This document shows positions 28,998 through 37,644 of a DNA stretch of 64,000 nucleotides, in pieces. This DNA comes from Kitasatospora herbaricolor. GTDB lineage: Bacteria > Actinomycetota > Actinomycetes > Streptomycetales > Streptomycetaceae. A model generated the notes under the pieces. It saw only the letters and a list, made by a program, of their open reading frames with translations. It was not told the origin of the DNA and searched no databases. The DNA lies in NCBI RefSeq assembly GCF_030813695.1, contig NZ_JAUSVA010000002.1, positions 6,781,501 to 6,845,500 of the forward strand, written 5' to 3'. Numbering within the stretch: position 1 is the first letter of the stretch; each line of letters starts with the position of its first letter. Made by a program: the position numbers and the translations under genes.

Positions 28998-30191
28998 GTG
29001 CCCGCAACGCAGTCCGTACCCGAGGCCGACCGGAGCCGCCTGATCAAGGCGGACGGCGGCGGCTGGTGGTTCCTCGGCAACGGCGGCTACGCCCGGCTGC
29101 GGCCGTCCCAGGTCGGCCCGGACGGCGTCCTGCTGCCCGGCACCGAGCGCTTCCTGCACGACCAGGGCCTCTACACGTCGAAGGCCTTCTCCTCCTACTC
29201 GCTGACGGTGCTGACCAGCACCGACTGCAACCTCGGCTGCGGCTACTGCTTCCAGAACACCGGCCAGGACGAGAGCGGCGGCCACCGGCCGCCCCGGATC
29301 AAGCACGCCCGGCTCACCTCGGAAATGATCACCAACGTCCTGGACTTCACCCGCGAGCGGATGGCGGCCGCCGAGCTGGGCCGGCTCTCGCTGATGCTGT
29401 TCGGCGGCGAGCCCCTGCTCAACCCGCGGGGCTCGCGCGAACTCCTGCGCCGCGCAGCCGAACTCGGCGAACTGAACGCCAGCATGGTGTCCAACGGGAC
29501 CTTGCTCACGCCGCTGATCGCCAAGGAGCTCAACGCGGCCGGCCTCACCTCGATCCAGATCACCTTCGACGGTGACCGCGACGAGCACGACGCGATCCGG
29601 ATCAAGCGCTCCGGCGGCGGCACCTTCGACATGATCGTGAACAACGTGGCCAAGGCGATGGCCGCCACCTCGGTCAACTGGCACCTGCGGGTCAACGTCT
29701 CCCACCTCAACCGGCACGGCATGGACGACCTGGTGGAGCGGCTCGCCGACCGGCTCGACCCGGCCCGCTGCGGCCTGCAGTTCGCCCTGATCGGGGACGT
29801 CGGCGTGGGTTACGGCAACGACCTCTCCTACGGCAGCTCGCTCGCCGCGGACTTCGCCCGGTGGCACGCCCGGGCGCTGGAGCTCGGCTTCTCCGTCTCC
29901 CGCCCGAAGGCCAACAACGGCTGCCAGGCCTGCTCCTACAAGGACGGCCGGTACGGCGCGGTGGTCAACGCCGACGGCGTGCTGTCGAGCTGCTGGGAGA
30001 CCGCGGGCCGGCCCGGCTGGGAGGTCGGCACCCTGGCCGACGGCTACCTCTCCGCGGAGGAGACCGAGGGCCGGTGGATCGCCTGCGACGACCAGTACCA
30101 GCACGGCGAGAACGCGGCGGCGCTGGCCGCCTTTCAGGACGAGGTCGACGCAGCCCTGCTCGACCGGTTGAACGCGGCCGGACGGCTCTGA
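28998..30191 (+). CDS. Radical SAM/SPASM peptide-modifying enzyme
   Basis: A 397-residue enzyme. Residues 1-70 precede the radical SAM core and could hold the peptide-recognition element (WWFLGNGGYARLRP). The core has C77-xxx-C81-xx-C84 (DCNLGCGYCFQ), GGEPLLNP and ITFDGDRDEHD. The C-terminus has a SPASM-like set of cysteines (GCQACSYKDG, LSSCWET, IACDD) for auxiliary clusters. GTG at 28998 follows GGAGG. It directly follows the multicore peptide gene, so that peptide is the obvious substrate. Such enzymes make thioether, C-C or epimerised products. Which one is made here cannot be read. Confidence 0.93.
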   Translation: MPATQSVPEADRSRLIKADGGGWWFLGNGGYARLRPSQVGPDGVLLPGTERFLHDQGLYTSKAFSSYSLTVLTSTDCNLGCGYCFQNTGQDESGGHRPPRIKHARLTSEMITNVLDFTRERMAAAELGRLSLMLFGGEPLLNPRGSRELLRRAAELGELNASMVSNGTLLTPLIAKELNAAGLTSIQITFDGDRDEHDAIRIKRSGGGTFDMIVNNVAKAMAATSVNWHLRVNVSHLNRHGMDDLVERLADRLDPARCGLQFALIGDVGVGYGNDLSYGSSLAADFARWHARALELGFSVSRPKANNGCQACSYKDGRYGAVVNADGVLSSCWETAGRPGWEVGTLADGYLSAEETEGRWIACDDQYQHGENAAALAAFQDEVDAALLDRLNAAGRL

Positions 30192-30217
30192 CGTCCCGCC
30201 TGTCTCGGAGGTCGACC

Positions 30218-31480
30218 ATGGCAGAGGCCGGAGTACTTCGCAGCAACCGGGATTTCCGGAGGTTCTGGATCGGCTCGGCGCTCTCGACGCTGGGCTCCCA
30301 GATGTCGTTGATCGCCTTCCCGCTGCTGGTGCTGTCGCTCGGCGGCGGCGCCGCGCAGGCGGGCCTGGTGGCGACCTGCTCGCTGGTGACCAGGATGTTC
30401 TTCCGGCTCCCCGCCGGGCAGCTGGCCGACCGGGCGGACCGGCGCAAGCTGATGATCGGCGCCGACCTGGTCCGGCTCGGCACGGTCGCCAGCATCCCGG
30501 TGGCGGCCGGGCTCGGCCACCTGGCGTACCCCCAACTGCTGGCGGTGGCCGTGGTCGAGGGGCTCGCGACCGCCGTCTTCGCCCCCGCGAGCACCACCGC
30601 TGTACGGGACGTCGTCCCCGACGACCAGCTCCACGACGCGCTCGCCAAGGACCAGGCCGCGATGGCCGCCGCGTCCCTGGTCGGGCCGTTCCTCGGTGGG
30701 TGGCTCTTCACCGTGGACCGCATCCTGCCGTTCGCCCTGGACGCCGCCTCGTACGCCGTCTCGGCCGTCCTGCTGCTCCGGATGGTCACCCGGCCGCCGG
30801 CGCCCGCCGAGGGCGGTCCCCGCGACAACCGCCCCACGGCCGGACTGCGTTGGCTCACCGGGCAGCCCGCGCTGCTGCGCGCCCTGGCGTTCGGCGCGGT
30901 GCTCAACCTGGCCGGCGCGTCGGCGGAGGTGGCGATGGTGGTCACGATGCGCGACACCGGCACCGGTGGCACCTCGATCGGTCTGGTGATGGCCTGCGCC
31001 GGCGTCGGCGCGGTGCTCGGCTCACTCGCCGCGCCGCGGGTGATCAAGCTGCTCACGCCGGGCCGGCTCTTCCTGGTCATCGGCGTGGTGTGGTCCGCCG
31101 GCCTGGCGGTCTTCGCCGGCACCCAGCAGCCCTGGGTGCTGGGGCCGTTGCTGGTCCTGCTGATCCTGCTCACCCCGCCGGCCGGCATCGTGGTCGGGCA
31201 GGCCCTGCTCAGCCGCTCCCCGCGGGAGTTGCTCGGCCGGGTGAGCACCGCCTCCGACCTGGTGATCGCGGGTCTCGCCTCGCTCGGCCCGATGCTGGCC
31301 GGGGCGGTGCTGGAGGGCTTCGGCATCCCGCCGACCTGGCTGCTGCTCTCCGCCCTGGTCGCGGCGGCGACCGTGGTCGCGGCCCTGCCGCTGCTCCGTG
31401 GCGGCGACCTGGGCCCGGCGCCGAAGGCCGCCGAACCCGCGGCCGCCGAACCGGCCGTCGCCGAACCCGCGGCCGCCTGA
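30218..31480 (+). CDS. MFS exporter (12 membrane segments)
   Basis: A 420-residue major facilitator protein. It starts LRSNRDFRRFWIGSALSTLGSQ, typical of the actinobacterial DHA3/enterobactin-exporter-like family. The conserved loop motif ADRADRRKLMIGADL lies between the second and third membrane segments. The C-terminus is an Ala/Glu/Pro repeat (AAEPAAAEPAVAEPAAA). It follows the radical SAM gene by 26 bases. Export of the mature peptide or drug resistance is the likely role. Confidence 0.9.
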   Translation: MAEAGVLRSNRDFRRFWIGSALSTLGSQMSLIAFPLLVLSLGGGAAQAGLVATCSLVTRMFFRLPAGQLADRADRRKLMIGADLVRLGTVASIPVAAGLGHLAYPQLLAVAVVEGLATAVFAPASTTAVRDVVPDDQLHDALAKDQAAMAAASLVGPFLGGWLFTVDRILPFALDAASYAVSAVLLLRMVTRPPAPAEGGPRDNRPTAGLRWLTGQPALLRALAFGAVLNLAGASAEVAMVVTMRDTGTGGTSIGLVMACAGVGAVLGSLAAPRVIKLLTPGRLFLVIGVVWSAGLAVFAGTQQPWVLGPLLVLLILLTPPAGIVVGQALLSRSPRELLGRVSTASDLVIAGLASLGPMLAGAVLEGFGIPPTWLLLSALVAAATVVAALPLLRGGDLGPAPKAAEPAAAEPAVAEPAAA

Positions 31481-31677
31481 CCCGGGGACGCCCGACCCGG
31501 ACCGGGCCGGCCCGGCAACCGCCCCGACCGCACCACCCCGCAGCCCCACGACCCACCTCAACCGCACCACCCCGCAGCCGCACCACCCCTCCCACCGCCC
31601 CGACCCCAGCCGCCCCGGCACTGGGTCGGGGCGGTTCCGCCGTCTCCGGACACCCGGAGCCCCCCGATCGAGGAGCC

Positions 31678-33729
31678 ATGACCGGACCTCACGAGTACCC
31701 GCCCGCCCCCCGTACCGAGCTGACCGAACGGCTGCACGGCCACCTGGTCGCCGACCCCTACCGCACCCTGGAGGACCCGCAGGACCCGCGGACGGCGGCC
31801 TGGTCCGCGGCCCAGGACGAGCTCTACCGGCGCGCCCGGTCCGGCTGGCCGATGCGGGCCGTTCTGGGCAAGCGGGTCCGCGACCTGCTCGACACCGGCG
31901 CGGTCTCGGTGCCGCAGGTGCACGGGGCCCGTCACTTCCACACCCGCCGGCTGCCGGGGGAGGACCGGCCGTCCCTGGTGGTGACCGAGGACGGCACGAC
32001 CCGGACGCTCTTCGACCCCGCCGCCCTCGACCCGGCGGGCGGGACCGTCCTCGACGAGTGGTCCGCCGCCCCCGACGGCAGCCGGGTCGCCGTCCAGTCC
32101 TCCACCGGGGGCACCGAGGACTCGGTGCTGAGAGTCCTGGACACGGCCACCGGCGAGCTGCTGTCCGGGCCGATCGACCGGCTGCGCCGCTCCACCGTCG
32201 CCTGGCTGCCCGACGCCACCGCCTTCTACTACGTCCGGCGGCTGCCGCCCGAACTGCACCCCGGCGAGGAGCGCTACCACCGGCGGGTCTGGCTGCACCG
32301 GGTCGGCACCGACCCGGCCGAGGACGTCCTGGTCTTCGGCGACGGCCGGGCCGCGGACCAGTACTACGCCGTCGACCTCGACGGCCCGCTGCTCACCGTC
32401 ACGGCGACCGCCGGCGCCTCCCCCCGGACCGACGTCTGGCTGGCCGACCTGACCGCGGGCAGTCCGGAGCGCCCCGTCCTGCGCCCGGTCCAGGAGGGCG
32501 TGGACGCCCGCACCATCCCCTGCCCGCGCGGCGGGGTGCTCTACCTGCGCACCCACCGGTCGGCCCCGCGCGGCCGGGTCGAGGTGGCCGAGGGCGAGCT
32601 GCGCCGGGTGCTCGTCGCCCAGGATCCGGAGGCCGTCCTGGAGGACTTCGCCGTTCTCGACGGCCCCGGACTGGAACGCCCGCTCGCCCTGGTCGTCCGG
32701 ACCAGGCACGCCATCGGCGAGATCGCCGTGCACGACCTGGCGACCGGCGAGCGGGTCGGCGAGGTGGCCCTCCCCGGCAGCGGCACCGTCACCGGCCTGC
32801 GGGTCCGCCGGGAGCCCGGCCACGAAGCCTGGTTCGGGTACACCGACCACGTCACGCCGACCCAGGTCCTGCGCCACGACGCCCGCACCGGCCGCACCAC
32901 GCTCTGGGCGGCCCCGGCCGGGGCCCCGGACACCGCCGTGCGCACCAGCCGGATCGTCTACCGCTCCCACGACGGCACCCCGGTACGGATGTTCGTCATC
33001 TCGCCGGCGGGCCGGCCGGACCGTCCGCGCCCCACCCTGCTGAGCGGCTACGGCGGCTTCGGCGCCTCGGTGCTGCCCGGCTACGCCGCCCAGGCGGTGG
33101 CCTGGGCGGAGGCCGGCGGGGTGTACGCCTTCGCCTGCCTGCGCGGCGGCGGCGAGGAGGGCGAGGAGTGGCACCGGGCCGGGCGCCGCGAGCGGAAGCA
33201 GAACACCTTCGACGACCTGGACGCCGCGGCCGACGCGCTGGTGGCCGGGGGCTGGGCCGACCCCGGCCGGCTGGGGCTGGTCGGCAGCTCCAACGGCGGC
33301 CTGACCGTCGCGGCGGCCTTCACCCAGCACCCGGAGAAGTACGCCGCGGTGGTCTGCGCCGCGCCGCTGCTCGACATGGTGCGCTACGAGCGCTCCGGGA
33401 TGGGCCGCAGCTGGCGGGACGAGTACGGCTCCGCCGAGGACCCGGCGGGGCTGGCGACCCTGCTCGGGTACTCGCCGTACCACCGGGTGCGGCCCGGTGT
33501 GCGGTACCCGGCGGTGCTGTTCGGCGTCGCGGACGGGGACACCAGGGTCGATCCGCTGCACGCGCGGAAGATGTGCGCCGCCCTGCAGCACGACTCGGCG
33601 GGCGCGGGGCCGGTCCTGCTGCGGCAGGAGTCCGGGGTCGGGCACGGCGTCCGGGGCACCGCCTCCACGGCCGGCCTCTTCACGGACGTCCTGGCCTTCC
33701 TGGCGGACCGGCTGGGCCTGGACGGCTGA
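31678..33729 (+). CDS. Prolyl oligopeptidase-family (S9A) serine peptidase
   Basis: A 683-residue peptidase with an N-terminal beta-propeller region and a C-terminal alpha/beta-hydrolase domain. The catalytic serine lies in VGSSNGGLTVA (about residue 538), the aspartate in VADGDTRVDP and the histidine in GHGVRG. There is no signal peptide, so it is cytoplasmic. The ATG follows GAGGAGCC. POP-family enzymes cut short peptides after proline and mature some RiPPs. Here each core has one Pro (DTPW), so core trimming is possible. A broader peptidase role is not excluded. A GC-rich 200-base gap separates it from the exporter gene. Confidence 0.92.
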   Translation: MTGPHEYPPAPRTELTERLHGHLVADPYRTLEDPQDPRTAAWSAAQDELYRRARSGWPMRAVLGKRVRDLLDTGAVSVPQVHGARHFHTRRLPGEDRPSLVVTEDGTTRTLFDPAALDPAGGTVLDEWSAAPDGSRVAVQSSTGGTEDSVLRVLDTATGELLSGPIDRLRRSTVAWLPDATAFYYVRRLPPELHPGEERYHRRVWLHRVGTDPAEDVLVFGDGRAADQYYAVDLDGPLLTVTATAGASPRTDVWLADLTAGSPERPVLRPVQEGVDARTIPCPRGGVLYLRTHRSAPRGRVEVAEGELRRVLVAQDPEAVLEDFAVLDGPGLERPLALVVRTRHAIGEIAVHDLATGERVGEVALPGSGTVTGLRVRREPGHEAWFGYTDHVTPTQVLRHDARTGRTTLWAAPAGAPDTAVRTSRIVYRSHDGTPVRMFVISPAGRPDRPRPTLLSGYGGFGASVLPGYAAQAVAWAEAGGVYAFACLRGGGEEGEEWHRAGRRERKQNTFDDLDAAADALVAGGWADPGRLGLVGSSNGGLTVAAAFTQHPEKYAAVVCAAPLLDMVRYERSGMGRSWRDEYGSAEDPAGLATLLGYSPYHRVRPGVRYPAVLFGVADGDTRVDPLHARKMCAALQHDSAGAGPVLLRQESGVGHGVRGTASTAGLFTDVLAFLADRLGLDG

Positions 33730-33742
33730 CGGATCGCCGCTA

Positions 33743-33760
33743 TTGTCCGATGATTGTCCG
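33743..33760. promoter_or_regulatory. SARP-type direct heptamer repeat
   Basis: Two identical TTGTCCG heptamers (33743-33749 and 33754-33760) are spaced by four bases, giving the 11-bp period used by SARP regulators. They lie upstream of the small secreted-peptide gene and about 740 bases before a SARP gene. No good -10 box was seen at the expected distance. A 14-bp palindrome TGCTGCATGCAGCA (33780-33793) follows. Confidence 0.45.
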
Positions 33761-33901
33761 TTTTGCGGTGCAGGTGTGTTGCTGCATGCAGCATGCTGCA
33801 TCCGGCCGGCGCTTGGCCCGGGGCGCGGCGGACGGCAGGCTTCAGGTGTCAGGGACTCCCGGGGGAATCGGGGAGCCTGGCTTTCGACCCAAGGGGAGCA
33901 A

Positions 33902-34174
33902 ATGAAGCGGATCAGTGCCGTCGTCACCGTCGTCGCGAGTGCCTTCGCCATCGGCGTACTGCCGGTCGCGGCGGCCCACGCGGACACCACCGAGCCGGCC
34001 GTCCGGACCGGCGGCCCGGTGCTGGAGGGCGTGGCCGTGCCGACGGGCGCCACCGCCACCGCCACCGGTACCGGTACCGACGGCGCCGGCGGCACCGATG
34101 GTGCCGGCACGGCCGGCGGAGGGTACGCCGGTGGCCACAAGATGGACGTCGAAGACACCGCATGGGGCCACTGA
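33902..34174 (+). CDS. Small secreted Gly/Thr-rich protein
   Basis: A 90-residue product. The N-terminus MKRISAVVTVVASAFAIGVL is a typical Sec signal peptide, with likely cleavage near AAHA-DTTEP. The mature part is low-complexity (ATATATGTGTDGAGG) and ends HKMDVEDTAWGH. AAGGGGAGCAA gives a good ribosome-binding site. Function is unknown. Its place between the peptidase and the SARP gene, downstream of SARP-like repeats, suggests it belongs to the same system. Confidence 0.72.
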   Translation: MKRISAVVTVVASAFAIGVLPVAAAHADTTEPAVRTGGPVLEGVAVPTGATATATGTGTDGAGGTDGAGTAGGGYAGGHKMDVEDTAWGH

Positions 34175-34368
34175 CGGCCGTCGGGACCACGGCCTGGTCC
34201 CCGGGCCGGGCCGTGCTGGCCGGCCTGGCCGGCGGGCTGCTCCTCGGACTGGCCGCCGCCTCGGTGCCGGCCCTGCTGCGGGACGGGCGGCGCCGGGTCC
34301 ACCTGCGCCGGGCCCGTCAGCTCCTTTCGGAGCCCGCGCGGGGGCAGCGGGTGCCCGGCTGGCCGTGA
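34162..34368 (+). CDS. Small single-pass membrane protein, overlaps the preceding gene
   Basis: A 68-residue frame whose ATG lies inside the last 13 bases of the secreted-peptide gene. It has one strong hydrophobic segment (AVLAGLAGGLLLGLAAASVP) followed by a basic tail (RDGRRRVHLRRARQ), which would put the C-terminus in the cytoplasm. No strong ribosome-binding site is seen, so translation would depend on coupling. It is not a recognised family, and a chance frame is possible. Confidence 0.5.
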   Translation: MGPLTAVGTTAWSPGRAVLAGLAGGLLLGLAAASVPALLRDGRRRVHLRRARQLLSEPARGQRVPGWP

Positions 34369-34502
34369 CCCGGTCCAGGGCCGGGGGCCCGTGCCCGCCG
34401 GAACCGGCCGCGCCTCGACCCGGCCGCCGACCGGCCGTGACCGTCCCGGCGCCCCGGCGCGCACCGGGCTCGTGCAGACCTGACCCGAAGGGGGCGGACG
34501 TG

Positions 34503-36470
34503 ATGCTGGACCACCTGGAGAGAACGCGCGGCCTCCGGCCCCTCGACGCGCCCGCCGGCCCGGGCCCCGGTGGCACCGTCCGGTTCCGGGTCCTCGGCGA
34601 GCTGTCGGTGGAGATCGACGGCCGGCCGGTGCCGATCGGCCCGGTCAAGCAGCGCCTGGTGCTCGCCGCCCTGCTCTGCCGTCCCAACACCACGGTCTCC
34701 ACCGACCTGCTGACCGAGGCGGTCTGGGGCGACGAACCCCCGCGGTCGGCCCGCAAGAACCTCCAGGCCTACGTCTCGGCGCTGCGCAAACTGCTGGGCC
34801 CGGCCGGCCGCCGGGACCGGCTGGTGCACCGGCCGACCGGATACGTCCTGCGGGTCGACCCCGGCGAGCTGGACCTGATGCGCTTCGACGAACTCGCCCG
34901 GGCCGGGCGGCAGGCCGTCCGCCTCGGCGCGGCGGCGCACGCGGCCCGGCTGCTGCGCGAGGCACTGGAACTCTGGAGCGGGCCGCTGCTCGCGGACCTC
35001 GCGCACACCGAGGCGGTCCGCACGGAGGCCGAGCGCCAGGCCGCCCGCCGGGTGGCCGTCCACGAGGACTGGGCCGAGCTGGAGCTGGAGCTCGGGCACG
35101 CGCCCGCGGTGGCCGAGGCGCTGGCGGACGTGGTCCGCGAACACCCGCTGCGCGAGCGGCTCTGCGCCGCCTGGATGACCGCCCTGCACCGCTCCGGCCG
35201 GCAGAGCGAGGCCCTCGCCGCCTACGACGACCTGCGCCAACTCCTGGCGTCCCAGCTCGGTCTGCAGGTCAGCCCGGCCCTGGAGAAGCTCTACCGCGCG
35301 GTGCTCGAAGGCCGCGACGGACCGGCCGGCACCCGGCCGGCCCACGCCGGCGCCCCGGCCCCGCATCCGGCGGCGGCCCGCCGGGAGCGGCCCCGCACGG
35401 TGCTGCCCGCCGACCTGCCCGACTTCACCGGCCGCCGCGAACAGGCCGCCGAACTGCGCGAGGCCCTCACCGGTGAGGGCAGCACGGTGGTGCTCAGCGG
35501 CCCCGTCGGCGTCGGCAAGAGCACGCTGGCCGTGCACGTCGCGCACGGGCTGGCGGAGCGGTTCCCGGACGGCCGGATCGCCGTCCGGCTGCGCCGGGAG
35601 GACGGCTCGGCCCGCCACCCGCGCTCCGTCCTGGCCGAACTCTGTCGCGCCACCGGCCTGTTGGGCGCGGTGCCGGAGGACGAGGAGGAGGCCGCGGCGA
35701 TCTGGCGGTCCTGGCTGGCCGGCCGCCGGGTGCTGGTGCTGCTGGACGACGCCCCGGACGAGGGCAGCATCCGCCACCTGCTGCCCGGGGCGGGGGCCGG
35801 CTCGGTGCTGATCACCAGCCGCACCGGGCTCGCCGGGCTCGGCCCGCTGCGCCGCCTGGAGCTGGGCCCCTACCCGCTCGGCGAGGCGGTGGACCTGCTC
35901 GGCCGGATCGTCGGCGACGACCGGGTGCCCGCCGACCGGGCCGCCGCGGAGCGGATCGTCACGGCGATCGGACTGCTGCCGCTGGCCGTCCGGGTGAGCG
36001 GCAGCAAGCTCGCCGTGCTGCGCCGGCTGACCCCGGCCGAGTACGCGACCCGGCTGGAGCAGAGCCCCTCCCTGCTGGACGAGCTGGCCGCCGGCGACCT
36101 GGCCGTCCGCTCCCGGCTGGCCGGCTGGTGGTGCGAACTGCCCGAGCTGGTCCGTACGGTGGTCCGCCGGCTGGGCCGCCTGCCCGCGCCGCTGTTCACC
36201 CTGGCCGAGGCGGTGGAGGCCCTGGGCTGCGGCGAGGAGGTGGCCCGCCGGGTCCTGGAGGGCCTGATCGAGCAGTGCGTGCTCAGCTGCCCGATCGCCG
36301 AGGTCTCGGCCCACGCGGCCCTGTACGAACTCCCGCTGCTGGCCCAGGCCTACGCCCGGGAACAGGCCGCCTGCCCCGAGGCGGCCCCGCCGCCGGGGGA
36401 GGGCCCCGGGGCAGGGGAGAGCCCCGGGTCGGGGGCCGGCTTCGGGCGGGCGGGCCGTCCCTTTCTGTGA
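34503..36470 (+). CDS. SARP-family transcriptional activator with NB-ARC ATPase domain
   Basis: A 655-residue regulator. Residues about 25-120 are an OmpR-like winged helix (VRFRVLGELSVEIDGRPVPI). Residues about 120-265 are the bacterial transcriptional activator domain (ELDLMRFDELARAG...LAAYDDLRQLLASQLG). An NB-ARC-like ATPase then begins with TVVLSGPVGVGKSTLAVH. SARPs of this kind switch on nearby biosynthetic clusters from heptamer repeats. The ATG at 34503 was chosen for spacing after AAGGGGG. The GTG at 34500 is also possible. The C-terminus is a Gly/Pro-rich tail. Confidence 0.9.
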   Translation: MLDHLERTRGLRPLDAPAGPGPGGTVRFRVLGELSVEIDGRPVPIGPVKQRLVLAALLCRPNTTVSTDLLTEAVWGDEPPRSARKNLQAYVSALRKLLGPAGRRDRLVHRPTGYVLRVDPGELDLMRFDELARAGRQAVRLGAAAHAARLLREALELWSGPLLADLAHTEAVRTEAERQAARRVAVHEDWAELELELGHAPAVAEALADVVREHPLRERLCAAWMTALHRSGRQSEALAAYDDLRQLLASQLGLQVSPALEKLYRAVLEGRDGPAGTRPAHAGAPAPHPAAARRERPRTVLPADLPDFTGRREQAAELREALTGEGSTVVLSGPVGVGKSTLAVHVAHGLAERFPDGRIAVRLRREDGSARHPRSVLAELCRATGLLGAVPEDEEEAAAIWRSWLAGRRVLVLLDDAPDEGSIRHLLPGAGAGSVLITSRTGLAGLGPLRRLELGPYPLGEAVDLLGRIVGDDRVPADRAAAERIVTAIGLLPLAVRVSGSKLAVLRRLTPAEYATRLEQSPSLLDELAAGDLAVRSRLAGWWCELPELVRTVVRRLGRLPAPLFTLAEAVEALGCGEEVARRVLEGLIEQCVLSCPIAEVSAHAALYELPLLAQAYAREQAACPEAAPPPGEGPGAGESPGSGAGFGRAGRPFL

Positions 36471-36621
36471 CCGCCGGTGGCTCCTGCGGCTTCGGCGCCC
36501 GGCGTCGGTCGGCCTGCCCGCCCCGCTCCGTCCTGTGACGCGGGTCACGGGAGTGATTCCGGAGTCCCGCCCCCTCTTCCTTGTCGAGAGTGATCGCACC
36601 GGATCGCACGGAGGGGAAGCG

Positions 36622-36735
36622 ATGAGGGTTCGTTCCACGGCCGACGGCCGCAGAGGGCACGACGGCCGCAGGGGGCAGGAGGGCCGGCCCGTTCCCGGGC
36701 GGCGCGGTGGGGGCGGCGCGGGGGAGTCGTCATGA
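36622..36735 (+). CDS. Possible 37-residue Arg/Gly-rich peptide coupled to the hydrolase gene
   Basis: A short frame with an excellent ribosome-binding site (GGAGGGGAAGCG) and a stop overlapping the hydrolase start as ATGA. The product is Arg/Gly-rich, with an 18-base tandem duplication giving DGRRGHDGRRGQ. It may be a real small protein or just a translational leader for the hydrolase. It has no recognisable family. Confidence 0.35.
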   Translation: MRVRSTADGRRGHDGRRGQEGRPVPGRRGGGGAGESS

Positions 36736-37631
36736 GCGCCCGGGGCCGGGTCACGCCCGAGCGTCCCCTCCCGGTCGTCGAGGGCGTCACCCACCGCTTC
36801 GTCACCGTGCGCGGGGTGCGGTTCCACGTCGCGCAGGCCGGGGCGGGGGAGCCCGTGGTGCTGCTGCACGGCTTCCCCCAGCACTGGTACGCCTGGCGGC
36901 GGCTGATGCCCGAGCTGGGCCGGGACCACCGGGTGTTCGCGATCGACCTGCGGGGGTGCGGGTGGTCCGACGCCCCGGGGGACGGGTACGACAGTGCCGG
37001 CCTGGTGGAGGACGTCCTGGGGGTGCTGGACGCGCTCGGGCTGGAGCGGGTGCGGCTGGTGGGGCACCAGTCGGGCGGCTGGCTGGGGTTCCGGCTCTGC
37101 CTGGCGGCGCCGGCCCGGTTCAGCGCCTTCCTCGCGGTGAACAGCGCGCACCCGTGGCCGCGGCGCCGGTTCGGGCTGCCGCTGTACGCCTGGCGGTACT
37201 GGTACACCGCGCTCTGGGAGTATCCCGGGGTCGGACGGCGGGTGCTGCGGCACTGGCCCGGGCTCACCCGCGCCATGCTGCGGTACTGGGCGGGACGGTC
37301 CGCCGGGGTGGAGGAGGGCGCCGTGCGGGAGTTCGCGCAGGCCTGGACGGCGCCGCAACGCGCCCGGGCGGCCGAGCAGTTGCTGTGGCAGTTCGTGCTG
37401 CACGACATTCCGGCGCTGGCCCGCGGCGGGTTCCGTGGGCAGCGGCTGACGGTGCCGACCCTGGTGCTGCTGGGCGACCGCGACCCGGTGGTGCGCCCGC
37501 AGCCGCTGCTCGGCGCGCAGGAGTCCACCGAGGCGTTGACCGTGCGGGTGGTGCCCGGCGGCCATCTGCTGGCCGAGGAAGCCCCCGGGGTCGTCGCGGC
37601 GGTGGCGCGCGAGCACTTCGGCCGGGCGTGA
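36732..37631 (+). CDS. Alpha/beta hydrolase (epoxide-hydrolase-like) with altered nucleophile elbow
   Basis: A 299-residue alpha/beta hydrolase. The oxyanion motif HGFPQHWYAWRRLMP and the strand IDLRGCGWSD are typical of epoxide hydrolases and haloacetate dehalogenases. The nucleophile elbow reads GHQSGGWLGFRL, where the family has GHDWGG. Gln113 thus replaces the aspartate nucleophile. The acid (LLGDRDPVV) and C-terminal histidine (PGGHLLAEE) are present. It may be inactive, or Ser114 may act instead. It is followed 14 bases later by a sigma-factor gene. Confidence 0.88.
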   Translation: MSARGRVTPERPLPVVEGVTHRFVTVRGVRFHVAQAGAGEPVVLLHGFPQHWYAWRRLMPELGRDHRVFAIDLRGCGWSDAPGDGYDSAGLVEDVLGVLDALGLERVRLVGHQSGGWLGFRLCLAAPARFSAFLAVNSAHPWPRRRFGLPLYAWRYWYTALWEYPGVGRRVLRHWPGLTRAMLRYWAGRSAGVEEGAVREFAQAWTAPQRARAAEQLLWQFVLHDIPALARGGFRGQRLTVPTLVLLGDRDPVVRPQPLLGAQESTEALTVRVVPGGHLLAEEAPGVVAAVAREHFGRA

Positions 37632-37644
37632 GCAGGGGGAGCCG

